Shown piece by piece: positions 1-8,565 of a DNA stretch of 39,270 bases. Position 1 is the first letter of the stretch; each line of letters begins with the position of its first letter. The stretch comes from Coriobacteriia bacterium (GTDB lineage Bacteria > Actinomycetota > Coriobacteriia > Anaerosomatales > PALSA-660). The notes under the pieces are model-generated. The model was given only the letters and a program-made list of their open reading frames with translations. It did not search any database and had not been told where the DNA came from. The position numbers and the translations under genes are program-made. The DNA is taken from positions 1 through 39,270 of the forward strand of contig JAUSBS010000029.1 of NCBI GenBank assembly GCA_030651905.1, written 5' to 3'.

Positions 1-428
1 CCGTCCTCGTCCTCGTCGTCATCGAGCATGACGAAGGACTCCTCGTCGAACTCGTCCACGTCGAGCAGCAGGGTCGGGAGGCGTTCCTCGGACCCTTCAG
101 GCACTTCGACCGGGACCAGCGACAGCGTCATGCCGTCGCCCACGAGGTCGAAGACGCAGCCACCCTCGGCGTCGGTCGTGAACGTCAGGTAGCGGAAGCT
201 CAAGACGTTGATGAACAGGCACTCGTTCACGAGGATCGTGGACGCGCCGGATTCGGCCATGATCTTGACGAGCGTGGCGCTGCCTTCGGCCATCAGCTCG
301 CCGTCGACGGTCTGGCGGTAGGTGAGCGTCTCGAGGGTCTCGAGCGCGCGGACCATGTCGCGCGGGTGCGTGACGGTGCCGTTATGGACGAGGCAGCTTG
401 CGAGGTTGTTCGTACGATCCGTGCTCAA
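1..428 (-). CDS. Hypothetical protein, N-terminal 142 residues (runs off the left edge)
   Basis: The reading frame is open on the minus strand from a TTG at 426-428 to the window edge. A GGAGG ribosome-binding site lies 4 nt before the TTG (plus-strand CCTCC at 433-437), which decides the start. The protein begins MSTDRTNNLASCLVHNG and continues as a mixed alpha/beta soluble sequence with no signal peptide or membrane segment. The last visible residues form a very acidic run of Asp and Glu. It is transcribed divergently from the RNase R gene. I do not recognise the family and the C-terminus is not visible. Confidence 0.7.
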   Translation of the reverse strand, partial: MSTDRTNNLASCLVHNGTVTHPRDMVRALETLETLTYRQTVDGELMAEGSATLVKIMAESGASTILVNECLFINVLSFRYLTFTTDAEGGCVFDLVGDGMTLSLVPVEVPEGSEERLPTLLLDVDEFDEESFVMLDDDEDED

Positions 429-460
429 GGTGCCTCCAAACGGCTTCGCTCATGTGAGGT

Positions 461-2674
461 GTGAACGCCGAATCCTACTCGGATTCTAGCACCGCGTCCA
501 CCGCTTCCCGGGGGCGGTCGGGTACCCTAGATGACGAAGGGTTTCACCCGCGCGCCGGACGGCGTGCGGCTCGTCGAGCAGCGGGGGTGCGCGTGCACGT
601 ACGCAAGGTCGTGCTGAAGGCACTGAAGGCCGCCGATGGTCCGATGACGCTCTCACAGATCTCGACGGGTCCCGCGGCGTCGTTCAAGCCAACGCTCGTG
701 CGCGAGACGATGCGCCACCTGGTCAAGTCGGGCCACGCTGTCGAGGTCAAGACCGACACGTTCGTGGCGCTGCGGGCGCGCAACACCGTACAGGGCCGCA
801 TCCACTTCAACATGCGCGGCTACGGCTTCGTCTCCGCACCGGCCGGCGACGTCTACATCGGCTCCGGCGACATGCGTGGCGCGATGCACGGCGACACGGT
901 AGCGATCCGGCTCCACCAGCGCACCGCCGGCGGCAAGGGCCAGGCGGGCGAGGTCGTGGAGGTCGTGGAGCGCCACAACACCACGATCGTCGGCCGCTTC
1001 GAGAAGCAGGGCAGGCTCGGTATCGTCTCGCCGACCGACCGCCGGATCCGCGGCGACGTGCTCGTCGGGCACGACGCGTTCGGCGGGGCGACCACGGGCC
1101 AGATCGTCGTCGTGCGTCTCACGCGCTACCCGTCCCCGGGAGCCGCCGCACAGGGCGTCGTCGAGGAAGTGCTCGGCAACGACAGCGATCCGGGCGTGGA
1201 CGTCGAGATCGTCATCCGCGAACACGGCCTTCGCACCGAGTTCCCGAAGGAAGTCGAGCTCGCCGCCGACGCGATCCCGGAGGCCGTCGGCGCCATCGAG
1301 AAGGGCCGCGAGGATCTGCGCGAGCTGCTCACCATCACCATCGACCCCGTGGACGCTCGCGACTTCGACGACGCCATCTCGCTCGAGCGCGCCGAGAACG
1401 GCTTCCGCATGTGGGTGCACATCGCGGACGTGAGCCACTACGTGCCGTGGGGGAGCGCCATCGACCAGGAGGCGGTCAAGCGCGCCACCTCGGTCTACCT
1501 TGTGGACCGGGTGCTCCCGATGCTGCCGGAGCGCCTCTCCAACGGCGTGTGTTCGCTCAATCCCGGCGTCGACCGCTTCACGATGACGGCGCAGTTCGAC
1601 CTGGACCGCACCGGACTCGTGGAGGGCTACCGCCTCTACCCCAGCGTCATCAACAGCGACCACCGCTGTGACTACGAAGGGGTCCAGCGCTGGCTCGAGA
1701 CCGACGAGGGATGGCCGTCGCCGGAAGCGGCCCGTCTCATCAAGGACTTCCGCGACATCGCCGCGGCAATCGGCAAGCGCAGGATCGCTCGCGGCGGGCT
1801 CGATTTCGAGTCGGTCGAACCGAAGGTGTGGCTGGACGGCGCGGGGCACCCGGTCCAGGTGACGCTTCGCGAGAAGACTGTGGCCACCAACATGATCGAG
1901 GAGGCGATGATCGCGGCGAACGAGGTCGTGGCGCGCCACATGCGCGACCATGAGTCGCCGATGGTCTACCGCATCCACGAGGACCCGGACCCCGACGCGC
2001 TCGCCCAGATCGCCACCGTGCTCAAGGAGTTCGACTACCCCATCAAGGACGTCGGCGCCGCGACGCCGCGCACGTTCCAGCGGCTCATCGAGTTCGCCCA
2101 CGACCGGCCCGAGCGGTTGCTCATCAACTCGCTGCTCCTGCGCGCGCTCAAGCGTGCGCGCTACGTGGACTACCTGGACGGCCACTTCGGGCTGGCCTCC
2201 GACGCGTACTGCCACTTCACGTCGCCCATCCGGCGCTACCCGGACCTCGTCGTGCACCGCCTCCTGCGCGCCCAGCTCACGGGTGCGCTCGGCGAGCCGC
2301 CCACCTCGGACATGGTGCCGGAGCTGGAGTGGCTCGCGGAGACGAGCTCGATCATGGAGCGGGAGGCCGAGGCCGCCGAGAACGACTCCGTGAAGGTGAA
2401 GCTGTGCGAGCTGATGGCCGAGCACATCGGCGAGGAGTTCGAAGGCATCATCTCCTCGGTCTCGTCGTTCGGGGCGTTCGTCACGCTCGACAACACGGCC
2501 GAGGGCCTCGTGCACGTCACCACGATGTCGGACGACTACTACCGCTTCGACGCCGAGCGATTCCTGCTCTGGGGCGAGAACAAGGGCAAGCAGTGGCGGC
2601 TCGGTCAGACGGTGCGGATCCGGATCGTGGACGTCGCCATGGCCGATCGTCGCATCGAGATGGAGTGGGCATGA
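461..2674 (+). CDS. rnr: Ribonuclease R (3'-5' exoribonuclease, RNB family)
   Basis: This is a processive 3'-5' exoribonuclease that degrades structured RNA; in E. coli RNase R works with SmpB-tmRNA to destroy non-stop mRNA. The order is a winged-helix-like N-terminal domain (about 45-110), cold-shock OB folds, the RNB catalytic domain and a C-terminal S1 domain (about 645-735). The RNB signature DPVDARDFDDAISL (about 294-307) holds the catalytic Asp residues. SPIRRYPDLVVHR lies near residue 590. The GTG at 461 gives a 737-residue protein whose first 42 residues are Ser/Thr/Arg-rich low complexity. GTG codons in the same frame at 587 and 593 are plausible alternatives, and a possible -10 (TACCCT, 523-528) lies between. 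The SmpB gene follows two genes downstream, supporting a role in ribosome rescue. The call is firm; the start is not. Confidence 0.93.
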   Translation: MNAESYSDSSTASTASRGRSGTLDDEGFHPRAGRRAARRAAGVRVHVRKVVLKALKAADGPMTLSQISTGPAASFKPTLVRETMRHLVKSGHAVEVKTDTFVALRARNTVQGRIHFNMRGYGFVSAPAGDVYIGSGDMRGAMHGDTVAIRLHQRTAGGKGQAGEVVEVVERHNTTIVGRFEKQGRLGIVSPTDRRIRGDVLVGHDAFGGATTGQIVVVRLTRYPSPGAAAQGVVEEVLGNDSDPGVDVEIVIREHGLRTEFPKEVELAADAIPEAVGAIEKGREDLRELLTITIDPVDARDFDDAISLERAENGFRMWVHIADVSHYVPWGSAIDQEAVKRATSVYLVDRVLPMLPERLSNGVCSLNPGVDRFTMTAQFDLDRTGLVEGYRLYPSVINSDHRCDYEGVQRWLETDEGWPSPEAARLIKDFRDIAAAIGKRRIARGGLDFESVEPKVWLDGAGHPVQVTLREKTVATNMIEEAMIAANEVVARHMRDHESPMVYRIHEDPDPDALAQIATVLKEFDYPIKDVGAATPRTFQRLIEFAHDRPERLLINSLLLRALKRARYVDYLDGHFGLASDAYCHFTSPIRRYPDLVVHRLLRAQLTGALGEPPTSDMVPELEWLAETSSIMEREAEAAENDSVKVKLCELMAEHIGEEFEGIISSVSSFGAFVTLDNTAEGLVHVTTMSDDYYRFDAERFLLWGENKGKQWRLGQTVRIRIVDVAMADRRIEMEWA

Positions 2675-2741
2675 AAGTAGTGCGCGAAACCGTCTGATAG
2701 ACTGCTCGACACACCCCGTTATGCGAAAGTGAGGCACGCTC

Positions 2742-3818
2742 ATGCGTCCCGCTGATCTGAAGTTCCTGAAAGACCTCACCGAGGCCGCGTCGCCGTCCGG
2801 CTTCGAACAGCCTGCCGCAAAGGTCTTCCGCGATCGCATGGTGACGTCCGCCGACTCGGTCGAGACCAACGTCATGGGCTCCGTGCACGCCGTGCTCAAG
2901 GGCACCGGCACGGGCAAGAGCGCCGGCCCCTCGGTCATGCTCGCCGGTCACATCGACGAGGTCGGCATGATGGTCAACTACATCACCCCCGAGGGATTCA
3001 TCGCCTTCAAGTCGATCGGCGGTGTGGACGCGGCGATCCTGCCGGGCATGCGGGTCGACGTCCACACCAAGCAAGGCGTGCTCCGCGGTGTCATGGGCAG
3101 GTTGCCTATCCACCTCATCGACGAGGACCAGCGCAAGACGGTCACCAAGATCGAGAAGCTCTTCATCGACTTGGGTCTGCCGGCCGACAAGGTCAAGAAG
3201 CTCGTGCGCATCGGCGACCCGATCACCTACGGGGTCGGCTTCGAGACGTTCGGCGACGGCATGGCGGTGGCCCGGGCGTTCGACGACAAGATGGGCGCCT
3301 ACATCTGCGCCCGCGTGCTCGAGGAGGTCAACAAGGCGGGCGGCGCCAGGGGCGATCTCATCGCCGCCGCCACCGTCCAGGAGGAACTGGGCCTGCGCGG
3401 CGGTCACACGAGCGCGTACGGCGTCGACCCGGTGGTCGGCATCGCGCTCGAGGTCGGCCACGCCACCGACTATCCGGACGTGGACAAGCGCAACCACGGC
3501 GAGGCGATCTGCGGCAAGGGCCCGATCATCGCTCGCGGCGCCAACATCAACCCCGTCGTCTTCGACTTGCTGTGCGCCGCCGCCGACAAGGCGAAGGTGG
3601 CGTACCAGATCGGCGCGGAGCCTCGCGGAACGGGCACCGACGCCAACGCCATCCAACTCTCGCGCGGTGGCAAGGCAGCGGCGCTCGTGAGCATCCCGCT
3701 GCGCTACATGCACACACCCACGGAGGTCCTGGCGCTGTCCGACATCGAGGACGCGGTGAGGATCCTCACGCGCTTCGTGCTGGACCTGAAGCCGGGCACC
3801 GACTTCACGCCGGCCTAG
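2742..3818 (+). CDS. M42 family metallo-aminopeptidase (FrvX/glutamyl aminopeptidase-like)
   Basis: This is a cytoplasmic di-metal aminopeptidase of clan MH. Family ligands are recognisable in order: His and Asp in LAGHIDEVGMMV (residues about 67-78), Asp in ARAFDDKMG, the Glu pair in VQEELGLRGG, Asp in EVGHATDYPD, and the final His in MHTPTEV. The length of 358 residues is normal for M42. It starts at ATG 2742 after a GTGAGG site, 67 nt after RNase R, and is followed 36 nt later by smpB. M42 enzymes are typically self-compartmentalising dodecamers that trim peptides. Its place between two ribosome-rescue genes could mean that it recycles peptides from tagged proteins, but that is inference. 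Confidence 0.9.
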   Translation: MRPADLKFLKDLTEAASPSGFEQPAAKVFRDRMVTSADSVETNVMGSVHAVLKGTGTGKSAGPSVMLAGHIDEVGMMVNYITPEGFIAFKSIGGVDAAILPGMRVDVHTKQGVLRGVMGRLPIHLIDEDQRKTVTKIEKLFIDLGLPADKVKKLVRIGDPITYGVGFETFGDGMAVARAFDDKMGAYICARVLEEVNKAGGARGDLIAAATVQEELGLRGGHTSAYGVDPVVGIALEVGHATDYPDVDKRNHGEAICGKGPIIARGANINPVVFDLLCAAADKAKVAYQIGAEPRGTGTDANAIQLSRGGKAAALVSIPLRYMHTPTEVLALSDIEDAVRILTRFVLDLKPGTDFTPA

Positions 3819-3854
3819 GGGCACGCGAGCGCCCGAACGGAAACCGACGAGCCC

Positions 3855-4325
3855 ATGTCGCGCGAAGAGAAGACCATCAGCAACAACAAGAAGGCCTTCC
3901 ACGACTACTTCGTGGACGAGCGCTTCGAGACGGGCATTGCGCTGACCGGCACCGAGGTCAAGTCACTGCGTGAGAGCGGAGCGTCGCTTCGCGACACGTT
4001 CGCCACGGTGCGCAACGGCGAGGTATGGCTGCATGGCGTCTACATCGCGCCGTATTCCCATGGGAACCGCAGCAACGTCGAGACGGGCCGCGCCCGCAAG
4101 CTCCTCATGCACCGCAAGGAGATCCGCTACCTCATCGGCAAGACGAAGGAGAAGGGCTACGCCCTCGTGCCGATCCGGCTCTACTTCACCACCGCGAACC
4201 TCGTGAAGGTCGAGCTCGGACTGGCGCGCGGCAAGAAGCTCTACGACAAGCGTGATGCGATGGCTGAGGCCGATGCGAAGCGCGACGCTCAGCGGGAGCT
4301 ACGGGACCGCACCAAGGGACAGTAG
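3855..4325 (+). CDS. smpB: SsrA-binding protein SmpB
   Basis: SmpB binds the tRNA-like end of tmRNA and places it in the A site of stalled ribosomes. The 156-residue protein has the usual length. Its beta-barrel carries family motifs: NNKKAFHDYF near the start, LTGTEVKSLR (about 30-39), the APYSHGN loop and KLLMHRKEI. The lysine/arginine-rich C-terminal tail (GKKLYDKRDA onwards) reaches into the mRNA channel in known structures. It is preceded closely by the M42 peptidase and converges on a membrane-protein operon. Its RNA partner is encoded in this window at 9072-9419. Confidence 0.97.
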   Translation: MSREEKTISNNKKAFHDYFVDERFETGIALTGTEVKSLRESGASLRDTFATVRNGEVWLHGVYIAPYSHGNRSNVETGRARKLLMHRKEIRYLIGKTKEKGYALVPIRLYFTTANLVKVELGLARGKKLYDKRDAMAEADAKRDAQRELRDRTKGQ

Positions 4326-4330
4326 CCGTC

Positions 4331-4654
4331 CTAGCGCGGACGCCTGCGCTGTGTCACGAGCGCGTAGGCGGTGGCGCCCACGAGCCAGCCCCCCATGACC
4401 AGGCCCGCGGTGACCGCGACGTTGGCAATGAGGTAGCTGAGGCTGTAGAAGGCGTACCCGAAGAAGGTGTAGAGCCAGATCCCCGGGATCCCCGTGATCT
4501 GATTGGCCAGGCTGTCGCCCGGCACGGTCATCCAGACCAGCGCGCCCCAGGTCGAATAGACGTATCCGCCTGCGATCCACAGGACGGCCGGTGCTGACGC
4601 GACGACCGCGACGCCTCTGCTCGTGGCCGCGATCCGGCTTTTCGTGGCGGCCAC
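4331..4654 (-). CDS. Small hypothetical membrane protein, last gene of the PadR operon
   Basis: This 107-residue protein begins at a GTG (4652-4654) that overlaps the TAG stop of the upstream gene by one base (TAGTG), so translation is probably coupled. It has a hydrophobic segment at about 14-40 and a long hydrophobic region at about 55-100 that could form two helices, and ends in a basic tail (TQRRRPR). No enzymatic motif is visible and I do not recognise the family. It is the promoter-distal member of the operon that begins with PadR at 8903. Confidence 0.75.
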   Translation of the reverse strand: MAATKSRIAATSRGVAVVASAPAVLWIAGGYVYSTWGALVWMTVPGDSLANQITGIPGIWLYTFFGYAFYSLSYLIANVAVTAGLVMGGWLVGATAYALVTQRRRPR

Positions 4655-5487
4655 TACGGCGCTCCTCCGTCTGTCTGAGGGCTCCAGGTCAGCTGCGTGA
4701 TGACGAACTCGCCGTCCCGCTTCTCGACCGTCATGCTCACTGTGGACGGGTAGGGGGCCACCTCTCCCGTGACGATCTCGTTGAACGTGTACTCGTAGAC
4801 TCCCGCGCTCCAGCCGCTACCCGCGTCCTCGAAGGCGGTTGCCCTGGACTGTCGCAGATGGTCGCGATAGCCCCGCAGGGCCTTCGCCGCGTCATCGACC
4901 ACGTATCGCGCTCCCGCGTCTGGCCCGCCCTTCAGCAGCTCGGCGCGAAACAGGCCGCTGAACTTGCGCGCTTGAGGCTCCTCGGCCTGCCACTGCGCCT
5001 CCGCGGCGGCCTGGTTCTGTGTCTGGAAGACGAAGGTGTAGGCGGCCCAGCTCATCGCCGTGAACGTCGAGAGGGCGACCAGCATCGTCACCGCGACAGC
5101 GATCCTGCCCGCGATCGCGCGGCCTCGTGTCGGCCACAGCGCATCCTGCGCGTCGGTCGCGCGGACCACCCGGAAGGTCTCGGCGTTTCGCAGCACGGTC
5201 AGACCGGTCACGAGCCGGCCGGCGGACACGTGTTCACCGTTCGGGAGGAGCAGACACGCCCGCGTCGCCAGCGCGGCGCCGCACGACAGCACGATCAGCG
5301 GGATCGCCACGACGAGGAGTTCCACGAACGGCAGGGAGAGCGGCACCCACAGGAGCACGATCACCCACGGGGCGCCTAGGACCGCGAAGCCGTCGATCCA
5401 CGCGGCGGCGATGCGTCGCCCGCGCGGTGCCTCGGGGACCCCGCCGAAGGGATCCAGTGTCGGTGTGAGTGACAGGTCGCTGCTCAC
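4654..5487 (-). CDS. RDD-like membrane protein with extracytoplasmic C-terminal domain (paralogue 1)
   Basis: The 277-residue protein starts at a GTG (5485-5487) that overlaps the TGA of the upstream gene (GTGA). The N-terminal part resembles the RDD family: RRIAAAWIDG at the first membrane helix, two hydrophobic helices, then AGRLVTGLTVLR and FRVVRATD. A third helix follows (about 150-172). The C-terminal ~100 residues are soluble and probably outside the membrane; they align by eye with the neighbouring gene (EEPQAR, YVVDDAAKALRGYR, YEYTFNE). That segment is reminiscent of NTF2-like folds, but this is a guess. It is nearly the same length (277 against 278) as the next gene and most likely a tandem duplicate. 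Function unknown. Confidence 0.8.
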   Translation of the reverse strand: MSSDLSLTPTLDPFGGVPEAPRGRRIAAAWIDGFAVLGAPWVIVLLWVPLSLPFVELLVVAIPLIVLSCGAALATRACLLLPNGEHVSAGRLVTGLTVLRNAETFRVVRATDAQDALWPTRGRAIAGRIAVAVTMLVALSTFTAMSWAAYTFVFQTQNQAAAEAQWQAEEPQARKFSGLFRAELLKGGPDAGARYVVDDAAKALRGYRDHLRQSRATAFEDAGSGWSAGVYEYTFNEIVTGEVAPYPSTVSMTVEKRDGEFVITQLTWSPQTDGGAP

Positions 5488-6320
5488 GGGGACACCGTCC
5501 CGGCGTCGGCGGCCGGATCGCCGTACGATTCGCCCGGTGCGATCGCCGTCACCTTGAGCCGACCGTCCACCTCTTCGACGACGATACTCACCGTGCGCTG
5601 GACCGGATTGCCGTCCTGCACCGGGTTCACCTCGCGGAACACGTACTCCCACGTGCCGGGACTCTCACCGTTGCCGTCGAGCTCGAACGCGGTGACGCCC
5701 TCGCGCCGGATGCGCGCGCGATAGCCCGAGAGGCTCTCCTTCGCGTCCCCGGCGACGTAGCCCTCGCCGCCCGTGGGGTTCGCGGAGAGGAGGTCTGTGA
5801 TGAACGCGTCGACCAGCACCCGGGCCTCGGGCTCGTGGGTCGCCCACTCGGCGCTCTGCTCGGCTGCGGGGTCGACCTGCTTGCCAGCCTCGTAGTAGAC
5901 CCAGCCCCCGCTCGCCCAGATGCCCACGGCCGCCAACGCCACGAGGGACAGCGCCACCCTGCCGGTCCTGACTCTGGCTCGTGTAGGCCGCAAGGGTTCG
6001 GCTACGTCTTGAGCCCGTACCACGCGGTGCGCGTCGAGCGTCCGAACGACGGTCAGTCCTGTGATGAGCTGGCCGGCGCTGATGCGGTCCCCGTTGCGCT
6101 GTCGGCGAGCCTGCGACAGCAGCCCGGCGCCGGCACATGAGAGGAGCCACAGCGGGATGACCCAGAGTGCCGTGACCACGAGGAGCGGGATGGATGCGAG
6201 GAGCAGCAACCATGGCGACCCGATCACCGTCACAGCGTCGATGAGCAGTCCCGAAGCGCGGCGGGCGAAGGATGCCTCGGGTGCTCCGTTGAACGGGTCC
6301 GCTGTGTTCTGCTCGTTCAT
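5484..6320 (-). CDS. RDD-like membrane protein with extracytoplasmic C-terminal domain (paralogue 2)
   Basis: This 278-residue protein starts at ATG 6320 with a GGAGGG site about 10 nt upstream. It shares its layout with the 4654-5487 gene: an N-terminal DPFNGAPEA, the RDD-like ARRASGLLIDAV at the first helix, a second helix, then AGQLITGLTVVR and HRVVRAQDV, a third helix (about 148-168) and a soluble tail (EPEARVLV, YVAGDAKESLSGYR, WEYVFREV). The shared AG-x-L-x-TGL-x-V-x-R and RVVR-x-x-D motifs also occur in the HAAS protein at 7510-8565. It could be a membrane sensor, a transporter accessory or an envelope stress protein. The family resemblance is seen by eye; function is unknown. Confidence 0.82.
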   Translation of the reverse strand: MNEQNTADPFNGAPEASFARRASGLLIDAVTVIGSPWLLLLASIPLLVVTALWVIPLWLLSCAGAGLLSQARRQRNGDRISAGQLITGLTVVRTLDAHRVVRAQDVAEPLRPTRARVRTGRVALSLVALAAVGIWASGGWVYYEAGKQVDPAAEQSAEWATHEPEARVLVDAFITDLLSANPTGGEGYVAGDAKESLSGYRARIRREGVTAFELDGNGESPGTWEYVFREVNPVQDGNPVQRTVSIVVEEVDGRLKVTAIAPGESYGDPAADAGTVSP

Positions 6321-6339
6321 CGAGGGGTCCCTCCGTTTG

Positions 6340-7095
6340 TCAGCCGAGCCGATTGAGCAGGCTGCCGACGGCCCACATGATCACGCAGAACATCCAGTAC
6401 GAGACGATGAGCAGGCTGACCGCTAGCCAGAGGAGGGTGAGGGCGGGCGGTACGAGCGGAGCCTGCACGTCCTCGGGGGCGGCGAGGCAGGACGCCATGA
6501 CAGTCCGCAGACCGCGGGCGGTCCGCACCCGGCGGAGCCCGCACACCTCGAGGCCCGGCCCGCGCACGAGTGCGCCCGGCCGCCGGCCCGTCACGTACCC
6601 GGAGACGGCGACGCCGACGGCAGCGATGGAGATCGGGAACATGACGGGGGCCGACACGATGACCACGAGCGACAGTCCGACCGGCACCGTCAGCAGCGCG
6701 ATCCCCATCGTCACCCACGCTGACACATCGAGGAAGAGCGCGACGGTGCGTCTCCATCGCGGCGCGACGGGCGTGTCGACAGCGACGGTGATCGGTGCGA
6801 GGCCCGCCTTCGCGCGCACGGAGTCGGACGGTGTCCCGAACCGTGCGACCGCGAGGACGGGGATCGCGACGCTGGCCGCGATGCCCACGGGGAGTGCGAG
6901 GCCGGGATCGCCACCGCGGAGGTTCAGCGAAGCGAACAGCACGACGAACGGAGCGAGGATCGCCGCACTCCCTGCGGCGATGAGCATGAAGTCGACCGTC
7001 GCCGACAGGTGAGGGGAGCCGAGAGGCTCGGCTTCACCGACCAGGTCGATGGGGGAGTCGCCGACATGGGCGACGCTTCGCGGCACGATACTCAC
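6340..7095 (-). CDS. Polytopic RDD-like membrane protein
   Basis: The GTG start (7093-7095) overlaps the TGA of the preceding gene. The 251-residue product has about five to six hydrophobic helices. RDD-like entries into the membrane occur twice: HLSATVDFMLIAAG near residue 30 and WRRTVALFLDVSAWV near residue 118, which suggests an internal duplication of a two-helix module. The VTGRRPGALVRGPGL stretch occupies the place of the TGL motif of the neighbours. It lacks their soluble tail. Upstream open sequence in the same frame overlaps the previous gene and lacks a good start. No enzymatic motif is visible and function is unknown. Confidence 0.75.
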   Translation of the reverse strand: MSIVPRSVAHVGDSPIDLVGEAEPLGSPHLSATVDFMLIAAGSAAILAPFVVLFASLNLRGGDPGLALPVGIAASVAIPVLAVARFGTPSDSVRAKAGLAPITVAVDTPVAPRWRRTVALFLDVSAWVTMGIALLTVPVGLSLVVIVSAPVMFPISIAAVGVAVSGYVTGRRPGALVRGPGLEVCGLRRVRTARGLRTVMASCLAAPEDVQAPLVPPALTLLWLAVSLLIVSYWMFCVIMWAVGSLLNRLG

Positions 7096-7466
7096 CGCGA
7101 TGCTCTCGGGCGGTCGACGCCGAGGAACACCATGCCGGGGCTGCGAAGGGGAAGGACCCCTCGCCGGCACAGCCAGAACAACGTCACGAGCCCGCCCGCC
7201 GTCACCGGAGTCACCCACACGACCGGCGTGAAGAGCAGGAACTCGAAGATCGGGAACGCGAGGTATGCCAAGGCGTCCACGGGCGAGGGGGGAAGCTGAG
7301 CGCCGCCGCTGTTCATCGCGAACGAGATGACTGCGGCGAGGGCCGCTGCGGTCGCGACCAGCGCAAGAGCCAGAGCGAGCGCCAGATCGGCGATCATGGC
7401 CGCAGCGCGACGGCCCGTCGGGATGGCGCTGGCTGGTTCGTGGCCGTTCTCGCGTTCGCTGTGCAT
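7092..7466 (-). CDS. Short RDD-like membrane protein
   Basis: The 124-residue protein starts at ATG 7466 behind a very strong GGAGGGGG site. It has RRAAAMIADLALALA at its first helix, which matches the RDD pattern (Arg, then Asp in the helix), a second helix (about 66-95), and CRRGVLPLRSPGMVFLGV near the end where RDD proteins have their G-K-x-x-x-G-L segment. It is essentially a single RDD domain. It lies 43 nt downstream of the HAAS gene and is translationally coupled by a 4-nt overlap to the following gene. Role unknown. Confidence 0.75.
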   Translation of the reverse strand: MHSERENGHEPASAIPTGRRAAAMIADLALALALALVATAAALAAVISFAMNSGGAQLPPSPVDALAYLAFPIFEFLLFTPVVWVTPVTAGGLVTLFWLCRRGVLPLRSPGMVFLGVDRPRASR

Positions 7467-7509
7467 CGCTGTCCCCCTCCATCGTTTGCTCCCTGTGTCG
7501 AGCGTGGTA

Positions 7510-8565
7510 CTAAGGCCTGGGCTCCAGCCCCTCGCCGGCGATCTCGTAGATCTCCCAGTCCGGCCCATAGGAGTAGGTGTTCTCGCTACCCGGCTGGAAG
7601 ACTATGCGCAGCGTGACGGTGAAGACGACCTCATGGGTGCCGCGGGACGTGGTCTCGGTCACGGGGACACTCCACGCGCCGAGCGAGATGTTGGTGACCT
7701 CACCCAGCTTGTAGGCGGTGAGCTTCTCGTCCTTCGCCCGGGTGACCACGCGCTGGTACGCGGGCAGCGCGATGGGGTTCACGAAGATATCGCCGTCCAC
7801 GTCCACGCCGAACGTCACCAGACTGTCGTAGATCTGCGTGACCGCTTGCGTCACCTGCTGGCGCTGCTCGGCCTCGCTGCCGGCCGTCTGCTCGAAGACG
7901 CTGAGGGGTGCCTGACTCTTGAGCATGAGGTAGGTCTCATAGCCCAACGCACTCACCATGATCATCGCGACCGCTACGGCGAGCACTCCGAAGGCTGCGC
8001 TCGTGCGGGACGTGCGCAGGCCGAGCGCCTCGAGGTCCTTGGAGCGCACGACCCGGCGGAAGCCGGGTGCGCGCACCACGGCGAGCCCGGTCAGCGTCAT
8101 GCCGGCGGTGCGACGCGGCCCCCCGGTGCGCCAGGGCTTCCACACGTACCAGGCCCAGGCGATGGCACACGCGAACACGCCGATCCCGAGCGCCGCGGAC
8201 CATGCGCGGGGCTCTCCGTTGACCGCGATCGAGTAGGCGGGTACGGCCACCGCTGCCGGAACGGCGAGGCCTACGAGAATGTCCAGCGGGACCGCGACAC
8301 CCATGCGCCACCACTCGGCGGTGGACATGCCCTCCGAGGCCGGGACGCCCCTCTCGGCAAGGATGCCTGCCGCCAGCTGCGCGGGTTCGCCGAACTTCGC
8401 GATCGCGGCGGCGGCCGCATCGGCGTCGCCGTCCGCAGCCTCGTTGAGCAGGGAGCGGATCTCGCTGGCCAGATCGTCGGCCTCGGCCGTGCCGAGGAAG
8501 TCCAGCTCCACTTTGAGTCGGGCGATGTAGCGGTCGATCAGCCCGGCAGCCGTGCGTTCGCTCAT
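7510..8565 (-). CDS. HAAS/DUF1700-type membrane protein with RDD-like middle and soluble C-terminal domain
   Basis: The 351-residue protein starts at ATG 8565, overlapping the PadR stop by 4 nt (ATGA). The first ~85 residues are a soluble helical domain (ARLKVELDFLGTAEADDLASEI, AAIAKFGEPAQLAAGIL, quoted in part) typical of the HAAS/DUF1700 domain often encoded right after PadR regulators. Two to three membrane helices follow (about 90-155), then the operon's common motif AGMTLTGLAVVR and RRVVRSKDLEAL, another helix (about 205-225) and an extracytoplasmic tail of about 120 residues. PadR-HAAS pairs are thought to act in membrane-linked signalling, and the TGL motif links this protein to the downstream RDD-like paralogues. 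Its ligand is unknown. Confidence 0.85.
   Translation of the reverse strand: MSERTAAGLIDRYIARLKVELDFLGTAEADDLASEIRSLLNEAADGDADAAAAAIAKFGEPAQLAAGILAERGVPASEGMSTAEWWRMGVAVPLDILVGLAVPAAVAVPAYSIAVNGEPRAWSAALGIGVFACAIAWAWYVWKPWRTGGPRRTAGMTLTGLAVVRAPGFRRVVRSKDLEALGLRTSRTSAAFGVLAVAVAMIMVSALGYETYLMLKSQAPLSVFEQTAGSEAEQRQQVTQAVTQIYDSLVTFGVDVDGDIFVNPIALPAYQRVVTRAKDEKLTAYKLGEVTNISLGAWSVPVTETTSRGTHEVVFTVTLRIVFQPGSENTYSYGPDWEIYEIAGEGLEPRP

Noticed and set aside
653-2938. A 761-codon open frame on the minus strand opposite RNase R
   Set aside because: It is a high-G+C mirror of the rnr reading frame with arginine/alanine/valine-rich composition and no recognisable domain; the plus-strand protein has clear catalytic motifs.
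6340-7482. A longer 380-residue form of the RDD-like protein
   Set aside because: The first ~129 codons overlap the complete gene at 7092-7466 in another frame and are Arg/Ser/Pro-rich; the GTG at 7095 in a GTGA overlap is a better start.
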